64,000 nucleotides of DNA from a virus. Made by a program: the position numbers and the translations under genes. Of the stretch, positions 16,437 to 24,403 are shown piece by piece. Within the stretch, counting starts at the first letter, position 1; each line of letters begins with the position of its first letter. Location of the stretch: the IMG/VR virus record IMGVR_UViG_3300020195_000009, positions 124,001 to 188,000 of that record. One strand, written 5' to 3'. The notes beneath the pieces are model-generated. The model was not told the DNA's origin. It did not search any database and saw only the letters and a program-made list of their open reading frames with translations.

Positions 16437-18245
16437 CTAGAACCGGCCTTCTTCTGCGGCGGCTGGTTCTTCTTTGACGCTAAGGTTGAGGTACTTGGCG
16501 ATCTTGTCCATGATGTCGGTCTTTTCCGCGAGCATCCGGCCGACCTCCCCATAGATCCCGCGAATGACCTCGTTGAACACGGAGTCGTTGACCGAGAACA
16601 TGTCTCGCTCGATCTTCTCTTTCGTATCCGCTGGGTCGATGTTGAACATCTCCAGAATGAGGTCGATGGAGATGCTCCCCTTCTGGTACAAATTGAAGAG
16701 GGCGTCGTAGGTGTCCTGGCTGTCCCGAAGGGCCAGACGAGTGAAGGAGAGCCTTGGGATGAGGACAACCTCATCCCCCCAATCATCCTTCTCCACGAAC
16801 CCCTTGCGTCTTGCTACGGGCTTGAAGAGGTACTCCTCCACATACTCCTGGAGCATCTCTCTGAAGAGCAGATAGCGGGTGTTGAGGACCTCCAGCTTGA
16901 CTCGGTCTCCGGAGAACGTGCTCTCTCCGTTGAGAAGACTCTCGGTCACACCAAGGCCTGCGAAGAGCTGCTTATCCGTGATCTCGTATTCACCAGACAG
17001 ATCAAGGAGACGGTCACGGGCTCCGATCTCTTCCCAGTGGACCTCGTAGTTGGTGACGATCGAGTAGTCCGGGTCCACGAGAGCCAAGTCGACCTGCTCA
17101 CGAAGATCATCCGTATCAATGTCCGAAAGGTTCTCACCCCACACGAGACGCTTGGGCGTCATCGCTCGGTCGGCGATGAGCGTCTGGGCCTGCCGGAGCT
17201 TCTCTCGGTAGTACAGGATACGAAGACAACGATCGAGGAGGCTGGCCCCAAGCTCCTCACCAGCTCCACGTCGGGCCGTGAGATGGTAACAGAACGAACC
17301 CTCATCAGGATCCGTCCCAAGTGGGATCAACTGGCCAGATTCGATGTAGTCCCGCACTTCTTGGGGGATTTCTTCGACCATCCGCTGGGCCTTATCGTCC
17401 CCGATTTTGGCCTGCTCGATGAGGGCTCGGTCCCGGTCTGACGGGATTAGGTCGAGTTGAACCTTGTCCGTGAAGCTAAAAGAAGCGAGCTTGACCTGGT
17501 CGATAGGGAGGATGATGAGCTTGTCCCACCCCTTGTAATGCTGCTGATAGTACGCCAGCTCAAGGTCTTCTCGATCGTTAAGTTCCGTGATCGACTCTTC
17601 GACTTCCTCCACCCCGTTGCCGTCGTCATCGAGGGAAGACTTGACGTTCTTTTCGATCTTGTGCCCAACCTCGGGCGGTACGTCTACGGTCCCATCCTCA
17701 GCAAACAAGAACACGTTTCCATCGAGATGGTAGTGGTGAGCCCCCGTGATCAGCCGTTGAAACAGCTTGATCCGCTTGCACATCTTCTCAAAAAACGAGA
17801 GAATGTAACGGCCGTAATCTTCGGGGCTCTTGAACCTATCCGGGTGTGTCCGAGGGGTCGGTTTCGCTAGGCGAACCTTGGAGAGCGGAAGCTCTGTATG
17901 TAGGTCGATGGCCTGCCCTACAATAGGGTCTGTGTTGTAGAAGTGGCGATAAATCTCTCGCTTCTCACGAAGCGATTGGGGCAGTTGGAGGAAGTCTGTC
18001 GAGAGTTGGGGCGAGAAAAACGCCCCCTGACCCGACAATGTTGTGTGTCCACCACCGGCCCCACCCGTTGGAAACGCCCCGGCCGTCTTGTTCTGGCTCT
18101 GGCTGGCTCGACGAGCCATACGCTCCTTTTCGGTCAAATTGGTGATCCCACCCTTTGCCGAATAGGGGGCATGCAAGTAACGACCGATCTGCGTGTTCGC
18201 TAGAACGATGCCGTTTCGAGCATTGGTGAACCGATCAGCGGGCAC
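16437..18245 (-). CDS. Portal protein
   Basis: 602 residues, GTG start at 18245. It has the size and organisation of large-phage portals: residues about 75-130 (SLREKREIYRHFYNTDPIVGQAIDLH) form the usual entry of the wing, a mid part with NVFLFAEDG and LIILPIDQVKL, and a long helical stem and crown with RILYYREKLRQAQTLIADRAM, then GLGVTESLLNGESTFSGDRV near residue 440, a pattern frequent in phage portals. Portal forms the dodecameric DNA channel at one capsid vertex and docks the terminase. The terminase lies upstream and protease and capsid downstream, in the expected head order. Confidence 0.88.
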   Translation of the reverse strand: MPADRFTNARNGIVLANTQIGRYLHAPYSAKGGITNLTEKERMARRASQSQNKTAGAFPTGGAGGGHTTLSGQGAFFSPQLSTDFLQLPQSLREKREIYRHFYNTDPIVGQAIDLHTELPLSKVRLAKPTPRTHPDRFKSPEDYGRYILSFFEKMCKRIKLFQRLITGAHHYHLDGNVFLFAEDGTVDVPPEVGHKIEKNVKSSLDDDGNGVEEVEESITELNDREDLELAYYQQHYKGWDKLIILPIDQVKLASFSFTDKVQLDLIPSDRDRALIEQAKIGDDKAQRMVEEIPQEVRDYIESGQLIPLGTDPDEGSFCYHLTARRGAGEELGASLLDRCLRILYYREKLRQAQTLIADRAMTPKRLVWGENLSDIDTDDLREQVDLALVDPDYSIVTNYEVHWEEIGARDRLLDLSGEYEITDKQLFAGLGVTESLLNGESTFSGDRVKLEVLNTRYLLFREMLQEYVEEYLFKPVARRKGFVEKDDWGDEVVLIPRLSFTRLALRDSQDTYDALFNLYQKGSISIDLILEMFNIDPADTKEKIERDMFSVNDSVFNEVIRGIYGEVGRMLAEKTDIMDKIAKYLNLSVKEEPAAAEEGRF

Positions 18246-18249
18246 TTAT

Positions 18250-18753
18250 TTATACCTCTTCCCCGTACAAATCATCCACTTCGCCAGGGGTAACCAAGTC
18301 CGGAGACAAGGAGACCGGAGGGGAGGGATGGTCAGGGCCAAACAGAGCGGAAAGAGGATCTACTTCTACCTTCTTGCCTTCTTTGGCAGCCTTGGCTTCT
18401 TTGCGAGCTTGTTTTACCTGCTCTTCTTGAGCCAGATCAGCCATGGTTCGCTTGGCCTCAGCCAAGACACGATCAAACGCAGCGGTCCGTTTCAACCCCT
18501 GCGAGACCATGCCCGTAAGGCGTTTTCCCACGTTGGCCAAGTTGAGGTACGTCGGCGTTGCGTAGTCGGGGGTTCCACGACGGACCGTGTGGTACAGGAC
18601 CTCGTAAACCTTATGGAGGCGCTCCGCAGCAACAGACATCTCCTTCTGGAGACGCCGGCCCTCAACACAAAGCTCATCGGGGGTCATCCGCTCAACGGGC
18701 ACCCCCGCTCTGGACCCCGAACGAGTCGGGAGAATTTCATCTAGGTTTGGCAT
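18250..18753 (-). CDS. Hypothetical helical protein upstream of portal
   Basis: 167 residues, helical, with a lysine/alanine-rich stretch (QEEQVKQARKEAKAAKEGKK about residues 108-127) and an acidic end. It ends five bases before the portal start, so translation is probably coupled. No family is recognised; possible head-neck or chaperone role is only positional. Confidence 0.7.
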   Translation of the reverse strand: MPNLDEILPTRSGSRAGVPVERMTPDELCVEGRRLQKEMSVAAERLHKVYEVLYHTVRRGTPDYATPTYLNLANVGKRLTGMVSQGLKRTAAFDRVLAEAKRTMADLAQEEQVKQARKEAKAAKEGKKVEVDPLSALFGPDHPSPPVSLSPDLVTPGEVDDLYGEEV

Positions 18754-18758
18754 TTGAT

Positions 18759-19271
18759 TTACATAGAAGTCTGAATTCCCAAGAAGTTTCGATTACTTGT
18801 CTTGGGAATTTGAGCCACGAACCCGGTGAAAAAGGCGGGGGCTAGAGGGTGCCCGGATAGGGTCATCTCGTCCTCCTTCGTCCACAAACCACGAAGTGAT
18901 AGATAGAGTATGTCCTGGACTTGGTAGACGAGCGGGACGAGGGGTCCCCCAAGACGGGAGGCATACGTGTACTGCTCGTAGCTGCTCGTAGAGATGAGGC
19001 AGCCTCCCGAGAACATCGTGGCGTAGCGATAGTGGGGTTGCTGGCGGGTGATCGCCGTGAAGCGGTCCCCCTCTTCATCCGAGCCCCAAACAAGGAAACC
19101 CCCGTAGAGACCCTCTGAGTAGGTGACCAACCGTTCATCGCCCGTTGACCCTGCCCATTGAACACCTTGACCCCCAGGCCAACCACCCGTGACCATAGCT
19201 TGAGACACCGCCACGGTCTGAGTGTCGCCTTTGAAAAAAACGACGCAGTCTCGGGAGCGTAGGATCTCCAT
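18759..19271 (-). CDS. Tandem paralogue 3 of a putative virion protein family
   Basis: 170 residues. It shares clear sequence with the two genes upstream: RSRDCVVFFKGD at the start, GGWPGGQGVQW, VTYSEGLYGGFLVWGSDE in the middle, STSSYEQYTYASRLGGPLV and SLRGLWTKEDEMTLSG later, ending in FLGIQTSM. Predicted beta-rich, no signal or membrane segment. The family is not recognised. Position between topoisomerase/terminase and portal suggests a virion component. This copy is the most diverged of the three in its middle third (YATMFSGGCLIS). Confidence 0.8.
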   Translation of the reverse strand: MEILRSRDCVVFFKGDTQTVAVSQAMVTGGWPGGQGVQWAGSTGDERLVTYSEGLYGGFLVWGSDEEGDRFTAITRQQPHYRYATMFSGGCLISTSSYEQYTYASRLGGPLVPLVYQVQDILYLSLRGLWTKEDEMTLSGHPLAPAFFTGFVAQIPKTSNRNFLGIQTSM

Positions 19272-19273
19272 GG

Positions 19274-19801
19274 TCAGATTGAGGTCTGGAGGGTGATGAA
19301 AAAGTTGTTGTCAGCCGACGGAGCCTGCACCACGCTCGCTACAAAGAAGTTGTTGGGGGCTCTAGGGTCGGCCGTGATCGTCCATTCGTCTTCGCGAGTG
19401 AAAAAACCTCGAAGGGAAAACACGACCCGTTCCCCAACGACGTAGTTGTTTTCGACGAGCGGCCCACCAAGCCTGGAGGCGTAAGTGTAACGCTCGAACG
19501 TTCTCGTAGAGATGAGCCAACCGCCAGCGCAAAGGGTTCCGAATCCGTAGAGGGGTTGATTGCCCGTGAGGGAGGCGAATTTGTCGGAGTCTTCATCAGA
19601 CCCCCAGAGAAGAAAGCCCCCATAGAGCCCATCGGAATACGTGACGATGAACTCATCCAAGGAGGAGTCGATCCACTTGACTCCTTGCCCACCTTGCCAA
19701 CCCCCAGTCTTCATCGCCTGGGATACAGCAACGGGGTACGCATCACCCTTGAAAAGGACGTAGCAGTCTCGCTCACGGGGGAAGCTTTTGATGAAGGCCA
19801 T
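19274..19801 (-). CDS. Tandem paralogue 2 of a putative virion protein family
   Basis: 175 residues, start ATG at 19801, which coincides with the stop region of the first copy (one-base overlap), so the pair is translationally coupled. Same pattern as its neighbours: RERDCYVLFKGDAYPVAVSQAM, GGWQGGQGVKW, VTYSDGLYGGFLLWGSDEDSD, YTYASRLGGPLV, SLRGFFTREDEWTI and NFFITLQTSI at the end. Copies 1 and 2 share the KGDAYPV and TREDEWT variants and seem the closest pair. Function unknown. Confidence 0.8.
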   Translation of the reverse strand: MAFIKSFPRERDCYVLFKGDAYPVAVSQAMKTGGWQGGQGVKWIDSSLDEFIVTYSDGLYGGFLLWGSDEDSDKFASLTGNQPLYGFGTLCAGGWLISTRTFERYTYASRLGGPLVENNYVVGERVVFSLRGFFTREDEWTITADPRAPNNFFVASVVQAPSADNNFFITLQTSI

Positions 19802-20316
19802 CAGATGCTCACCTGAATTCCCATAAAGAATTCAGTCGAGGCGCTGGGGATCTGTGACACGAATCCGATGAAGTAGCTGTTGGAGCCTCTTGGGTCGCCT
19901 GAGAGCGTCCACTCATCTTCGCGGGTCCAGTAACCCCTTAAACTGAAAACGAGTCGATCACTTGGGGAGTAGACGATCTGAACTAGCGGGCCAGCTTGTC
20001 TGGAGGCGTAGGTGTACTTCTCGTAACTTCGAGTAGAGATATGCCAACCCCCGGCTCCACATGTGGCAAACCTGTAGAACGGTTGGCTTCGGGTTGTAGC
20101 AGTGAACTGATCCGCAGATTCATCCGAACCCCAAAGCATAAATCCTGCGTAGAAGCCGTCCGAGTAGGTGACGAGAAACTCGTCTTTCAGCGGGGGGGCC
20201 CATTGAACCCCTTGGCCCCCTTGCCACCCACCGACAGACATCGCCTCAGAGATCGTGACCGGATAGGCGTCTCCTTTCACGAGAATTATGCAATCTCGGC
20301 TCCTGGGGAGTTCCAT
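19801..20316 (-). CDS. Tandem paralogue 1 of a putative virion protein family
   Basis: 171 residues. First of three head-to-tail related genes: RSRDCIILVKGDAYPVTISEAM, GGWQGGQGVQW, VTYSDGFYAGFMLWGSDESAD, YTYASRQAGPLV, SLRGYWTREDEWTLSG and FFMGIQVSI. It follows the topoisomerase gene directly (two bases). Spacing and coupling imply the three are made together, perhaps as subunits of one hetero-oligomeric virion ring or spike. No known fold is recognised. Confidence 0.8.
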   Translation of the reverse strand: MELPRSRDCIILVKGDAYPVTISEAMSVGGWQGGQGVQWAPPLKDEFLVTYSDGFYAGFMLWGSDESADQFTATTRSQPFYRFATCGAGGWHISTRSYEKYTYASRQAGPLVQIVYSPSDRLVFSLRGYWTREDEWTLSGDPRGSNSYFIGFVSQIPSASTEFFMGIQVSI

Positions 20317-20317
20317 C

Positions 20318-21388
20318 TCAAGCCGACTCCGTCTCCTGTTTGCGGCCCGGCATCTTGCTCCAAACCGTCACGACGGTCTTGAGTAGTTCGTTGTGAATGG
20401 GATCCCCATTGAGGAACTTCTCCCAACTACCCCCACTCTGACGGAAGACCGACCTCATCACTTTGAAGTCGGTCTCTTCTGTAACGGTATCTTCCGACAC
20501 CATGTGATCCACAAGTTGACGGATGACGCGATCCCCAAAATTCAAAGGAACCTCAGGCGGGCAATCGAAGGAAGCTGCCTTCTCGTTCAACTTCTCGATG
20601 ACCGAGCCGTCATGAAGGTAAGCTTCCTCCATGGAAGGCACGAGGTACTGACTACGAAGCGTAGACGCCTCGTGCCCTACCGCTTCGGCAGCCCCTTCGA
20701 TGGCCTTCTTGAACTCGGCCTTGAGGATCTTGTCCTTCTCTTTGCGACCGGCTGGAAGCTTCGGACCCCCTGACCGAATCTTCCTCAGGCGCTCTTGGAC
20801 CTCCGTGTTCGCGTGAAGACCCCGGATGTCCTTGGCCGTGATGTCGAAGTCGGTCAGGTAGGCGTTGACTTCTTTCGCTCCCACGCACCCATCATCGTGG
20901 GAGAAGATGCAGGTCTCGCCCCCCTCCACAGAGTCGTAGGCCTTGCGGAGCGCCTTGAGGATCTGGCCGTCCGAGACCTTTTTCTCGTGCTTGACTCCAG
21001 ACTTGCCAACGTACTTGACCGTTGCTGTCCCCTTGCCGAACGACAAGTGACGCTTCTGCCAGCCTGTCACCCCAAAGTGGCCCTCATCGGCGGACCCGTC
21101 GTTTCCGACTCGCTCGTAGGTGTGGTCAATCAAGGCAACCGCAAGAGCCGTCAGCTTGGTGGACAGGTCCTTGGAACCCATGTCGGATTTGACTTTAGTT
21201 CGGAGCTTCCCCATCGATTGACGAAGCTTCTCGACACGATTGGCCTTCTCGTTGTTGCGGTTCGCGATCTGACGATCGCTATACTCGTAGACCGTCATGT
21301 CCTCACCGGACTCGGTCTTGATCTTCTTCTTGGACTTGTACCTAGCCACAACGCGAAGGGCTATCGGGTCTAGCTGGGGAATCCTCAT
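20318..21388 (-). CDS. Type IB DNA topoisomerase
   Basis: 356 residues. The catalytic set of bacterial/poxvirus type IB topoisomerases is visible in order: R93 in DHTYERVGND, K129 in KYVGKSGV, R189 in KDIRGLHAN, H239 in VGHEAST and nucleophile Y248 in RSQYLVP. The GHFGVTGWQKRHLSFG segment is the usual strand before the lysine. These enzymes relax supercoils by a 3'-phosphotyrosyl intermediate. The N-terminus bears LRVVARYKSKKK (residues 11-22), a peptide like those on other packaging-block proteins. The gene overlaps the terminase stop by four bases. A topoisomerase in this position suggests action during packaging or ejection, which is inference. Confidence 0.88.
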   Translation of the reverse strand: MRIPQLDPIALRVVARYKSKKKIKTESGEDMTVYEYSDRQIANRNNEKANRVEKLRQSMGKLRTKVKSDMGSKDLSTKLTALAVALIDHTYERVGNDGSADEGHFGVTGWQKRHLSFGKGTATVKYVGKSGVKHEKKVSDGQILKALRKAYDSVEGGETCIFSHDDGCVGAKEVNAYLTDFDITAKDIRGLHANTEVQERLRKIRSGGPKLPAGRKEKDKILKAEFKKAIEGAAEAVGHEASTLRSQYLVPSMEEAYLHDGSVIEKLNEKAASFDCPPEVPLNFGDRVIRQLVDHMVSEDTVTEETDFKVMRSVFRQSGGSWEKFLNGDPIHNELLKTVVTVWSKMPGRKQETESA

Positions 21389-23394
21389 CGTGTTCTCCCC
21401 AAGGGCTTTACAAGACGATCCCGGTGGACCCCGTGTTGACGCATCCGAGCCATCTGGAAGTGCTGCAAGGACCTCGGCCCACCACTCTGCCGTGGGTCAT
21501 TAGGGTTCCTCGGGGCCGTGATCTTCATGGTGCTGATCCGCTCCATTGAGAGCCAAATGGCTCGAATGAGAGCGTCGGATACATCGTCATGAGCCCCGCT
21601 GATCTGCGGCGCCTCCACGACAATCTGGTTACGTGCCGTCTGCTTGGCTTGGAGGCTCAGCATCTCTTCAATGAGAGGAGAATGCTTGGATTGCGACTCA
21701 CCCACCTTGGGCAGCGGGTAGTCGTAGAGGATCACTCGCTTGTCGAAGATGAGAAGCTTCGCCGCCTGGAACATCCGGCTTGTCGCATCACGGTTGTAGA
21801 ACTCACTCTTGAACTGCTTTAGGCCCTTCTTGTGGAGGGCCTCCTCCAAAGGGAGCCCATTCCAACGATCGAACGATCCGGCTGTGATATAGAAACGTTT
21901 CGTGAGGAGAACGATCCACTTGGCGATCTCCTCGAAGTCCAAACGCTCCGCCATCTCCAGCGTCTTTGCGTAATCACATAGAGGGTTCGTGAGGTGCGGG
22001 TTGGACTCCTTCCACGGGACCCCGGCGTACCAAGCCTCGTGGTAATCAAGGATGATCTTCGGACCCTCGGTATGCGTAATCGCAATCGCGGTCCCGTCTC
22101 CTATGAGCCCAACGTCGATCCCCATTTGGTGAGGGAACCTAGGCGGGCCGTACGTTTTGGGCCGTAGGTCTGGGCGAACGCATTCGATGAGGTCGGTCTC
22201 TCGTTCAATCCAACCTCGAACACGATCGGAGAACAGAGCCCCATGCTCCGTCATGAAGACCGTCGGGTCCTCATGGTACTTCTCACGGTAGTAGCTCGTT
22301 GGGATGGTCGGGTTGACCTCCCACGTCGGAGCCTGAATGACGAGCATGTTCTCCGAGCCGGGACCCCGACTCATTCCAAGGTGGAACAGCTCGTAGAACT
22401 TACCAGCCTTGTTCAAGGGAGACGAAATGCAAATGACGCGGGCTTCGGACTGAGTCTCCGATCCGTGAATAGGGAGTCCCGTGTCGAGGTCCTTAGCGGA
22501 GAAGGCAGCCACGGACGGAGTGATAGCGTCGTAAATGTCCTTAGCGCTGGACTTACCTTTATCCTGAAAGTGGGCGATCTCGTCCAGGATGATGACGATG
22601 TTACCAGAGCCTCGAAGGCCCTTTGAAATGCTCGCCTTGAAGGTAACCCGGATACTCGCCTTACCGTTGAACGAGGTGAACTTTCCGTCCGTATGTCGGA
22701 CTGTAGGACCGTAACGCTCGATATCATAAGGGGTTCGGAGCTGAACGTAGGAGAGTGTGTTGTTGGCGATGTACGGTTGGAAGAACTCGCACTTCGCCAT
22801 GTGCGAAGTCACGTCATTAAAGAGAAGGCCTGCTTGGTCCTTATCGGTAGCGACCGAGATGATTTGAATGCGGTTGCCGTTTGGGAGCCCGTAGTACTCC
22901 TGGGGGTTACCAAGAGAGAGCAGGCGGTACAGCTCGTAGCTAGCGAAAACAGCGGACAATGTCGTCTTGCCAGCCCTCCTACCGATGGGAAGCGTGAGCT
23001 GACGACGAAGATGGTCTTGTTCCCCGATGTTGCAACGACCCTCGTTGTAGAGGTAGCTCAGGTACTCCTTCTCCGTGAAAGTGTAGAGCGTTTTTGTGTT
23101 GAACATGTCCGAGATCCGAATCCTTCGGGTCTCGTCTTCTGGAAGCTTATCGTCAAGAGGCAGGTGGTAGTACAGCTTCACGATGAAGCGTTGTACCGGG
23201 AACAACCTCATATTGAGGCCCCAGGCAGACTCAACGTAGTTTAGAACGTTGAAGATACGGGTGGTCCGGCCGCTAGATCCAACAGAGGCTAGATCCCCAT
23301 TACCCGACTGTTCATCAGAGATGACCCGAGCACGATGCCCGGCACTCCGAATCAGATGGGAAATGCTTGACGATGACTTTTGCTCCCGAGCCAC
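21385..23394 (-). CDS. terL: Terminase large subunit
   Basis: 669 residues, a full-length packaging motor. ATPase: Walker A GRRAGKTT at 138-145, Walker B IVIILDEIAHF with D271/E272, and a coupling region CISSPLNKAGKF near 322. RNase H-like nuclease: D427 in GIDVGLIGDGTA, an aspartate in SFDRWNG near 500 and the last acidic cluster AHDDVSDALIRA near 600. TerL docks on the portal, pumps DNA into the prohead with ATP and cuts the concatemer. The N-terminal 50 residues are S/R-rich and variable. The putative small subunit is just upstream. Confidence 0.95.
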   Translation of the reverse strand: MAREQKSSSSISHLIRSAGHRARVISDEQSGNGDLASVGSSGRTTRIFNVLNYVESAWGLNMRLFPVQRFIVKLYYHLPLDDKLPEDETRRIRISDMFNTKTLYTFTEKEYLSYLYNEGRCNIGEQDHLRRQLTLPIGRRAGKTTLSAVFASYELYRLLSLGNPQEYYGLPNGNRIQIISVATDKDQAGLLFNDVTSHMAKCEFFQPYIANNTLSYVQLRTPYDIERYGPTVRHTDGKFTSFNGKASIRVTFKASISKGLRGSGNIVIILDEIAHFQDKGKSSAKDIYDAITPSVAAFSAKDLDTGLPIHGSETQSEARVICISSPLNKAGKFYELFHLGMSRGPGSENMLVIQAPTWEVNPTIPTSYYREKYHEDPTVFMTEHGALFSDRVRGWIERETDLIECVRPDLRPKTYGPPRFPHQMGIDVGLIGDGTAIAITHTEGPKIILDYHEAWYAGVPWKESNPHLTNPLCDYAKTLEMAERLDFEEIAKWIVLLTKRFYITAGSFDRWNGLPLEEALHKKGLKQFKSEFYNRDATSRMFQAAKLLIFDKRVILYDYPLPKVGESQSKHSPLIEEMLSLQAKQTARNQIVVEAPQISGAHDDVSDALIRAIWLSMERISTMKITAPRNPNDPRQSGGPRSLQHFQMARMRQHGVHRDRLVKPLGRTR

Positions 23395-23397
23395 GGA

Positions 23398-24006
23398 TCA
23401 CCTCAGAGCGTTCGTGGCTCGGTCCTCCCAGCCTTCCATCACCGAAGCAAATCGGTTGAAGAAGAGGTTCATCACTTCCTGAGGGAGAGTCTCTTGCGCA
23501 ACTTCACGCATGGTCTCCACCCAAAGGGTGAACAGCTTTTGCATCCGCTCGCTGCTCAAGTTGACGGAGGCCGAATCCAGCTCTTTGATCTTCAACTCGA
23601 TGTCAGCGATCTTCTTGAGGGCTTCGATGCGTCTGGTCGAGACCTGACCCGTTTCCTTTCCGCGCTTCGCAACTTCGAGGCGCTCGAAGTTGAGGCTAGC
23701 CGCTTCGGACGCGACCTCCTTCTTGATGAGGTAGAGGATTTCTAGGGGTGCCCCCTTAGCTTCGATCTTCTGTACAAGAGGGTCGGAGGCGATGAACTTC
23801 TGGCGCTCCCGGACCATCTCAGCATGGTATTCGAGGTCACTCGTTGTTGGCTTTCGCTCGATCTTACGGGGGCGACCTACCCCTCGCTTGACGCTGGCAA
23901 GTTGGTGACCCTCCGAAGTGTTCGGAGCATCCTGTTCCGGGAGGAGACGCAGGACTGCGTCGACACGCTCTTCTTCGGAGTTGGGGTTTGTTCCGTCCTT
24001 CTTCAT
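23398..24006 (-). CDS. Putative terminase small subunit
   Basis: 202 residues, ending three bases before the TerL start. It has an AT-hook-like KRGVGRPRKIER at about residues 40-51, which binds the DNA minor groove, followed by long helices (residues about 60-160, EKIADIELKIKELDS-type heptads), a make-up common in small terminases. Position immediately upstream of terL is where terS is normally found. The identification is by context and composition. Confidence 0.6.
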   Translation of the reverse strand: MKKDGTNPNSEEERVDAVLRLLPEQDAPNTSEGHQLASVKRGVGRPRKIERKPTTSDLEYHAEMVRERQKFIASDPLVQKIEAKGAPLEILYLIKKEVASEAASLNFERLEVAKRGKETGQVSTRRIEALKKIADIELKIKELDSASVNLSSERMQKLFTLWVETMREVAQETLPQEVMNLFFNRFASVMEGWEDRATNALR

Positions 24007-24013
24007 TGTATCC

Positions 24014-24403
24014 TCACTTCACAGGCTTGGTGCCGCCGCCCCCACCTGTCTCGATGAGATATTGGGAGAGGTTCTTCACTGTAGCATAGCCTTTGTCTTT
24101 GGGAATTTGCTTCTCAATGACTTTGGCAAGGTCTTTACCCGTCTCAGCCAAATTGCGAACACTCGTTTGATTCGGCTTGGGGACGAACACATCCTCAGGT
24201 CGGATGTCACGACGATTGGGTGAGACGGTTTCGTCGTGACCATCACCCATGGGCTTGCCGTGCTCTTTGAGGATCGAACGATCAATACCCTTGGGGCGGT
24301 TCACGGGCTTGACCATGTCCTTGTCCTTCTTCCGTTGACCAGGGGGTTGGTCACTTTGAAGGAATCTGGCAGCCACCCGGAGGATGAGAACATCGTCGAT
24401 CAT
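24014..24403 (-). CDS. Hypothetical protein with N-terminal RVAARFL peptide
   Basis: 129 residues, basic and proline-rich in the middle (GQRKKDKDMVKPVNRPKG), start ATG overlapping the stop of the 683-residue gene (ATGA type). The first 15 residues, MIDDVLILRVAARFL, match the RVxxRY/F peptide seen near the N-terminus of the topoisomerase and of the 1310-residue protein. No family is recognised. Confidence 0.7.
   Translation of the reverse strand: MIDDVLILRVAARFLQSDQPPGQRKKDKDMVKPVNRPKGIDRSILKEHGKPMGDGHDETVSPNRRDIRPEDVFVPKPNQTSVRNLAETGKDLAKVIEKQIPKDKGYATVKNLSQYLIETGGGGGTKPVK

Noticed and set aside
16329-17441. 370-residue plus-strand frame opposite the portal gene
   Set aside because: It overlaps the strongly supported portal frame and shows no family; it is the mirror of minus-strand codon bias.
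20318-21388. Tyrosine integrase
   Set aside because: The R-K-R-H-Y set and surrounding motifs match type IB topoisomerase, no arm-binding domain, and no attachment site or lysogeny genes seen.
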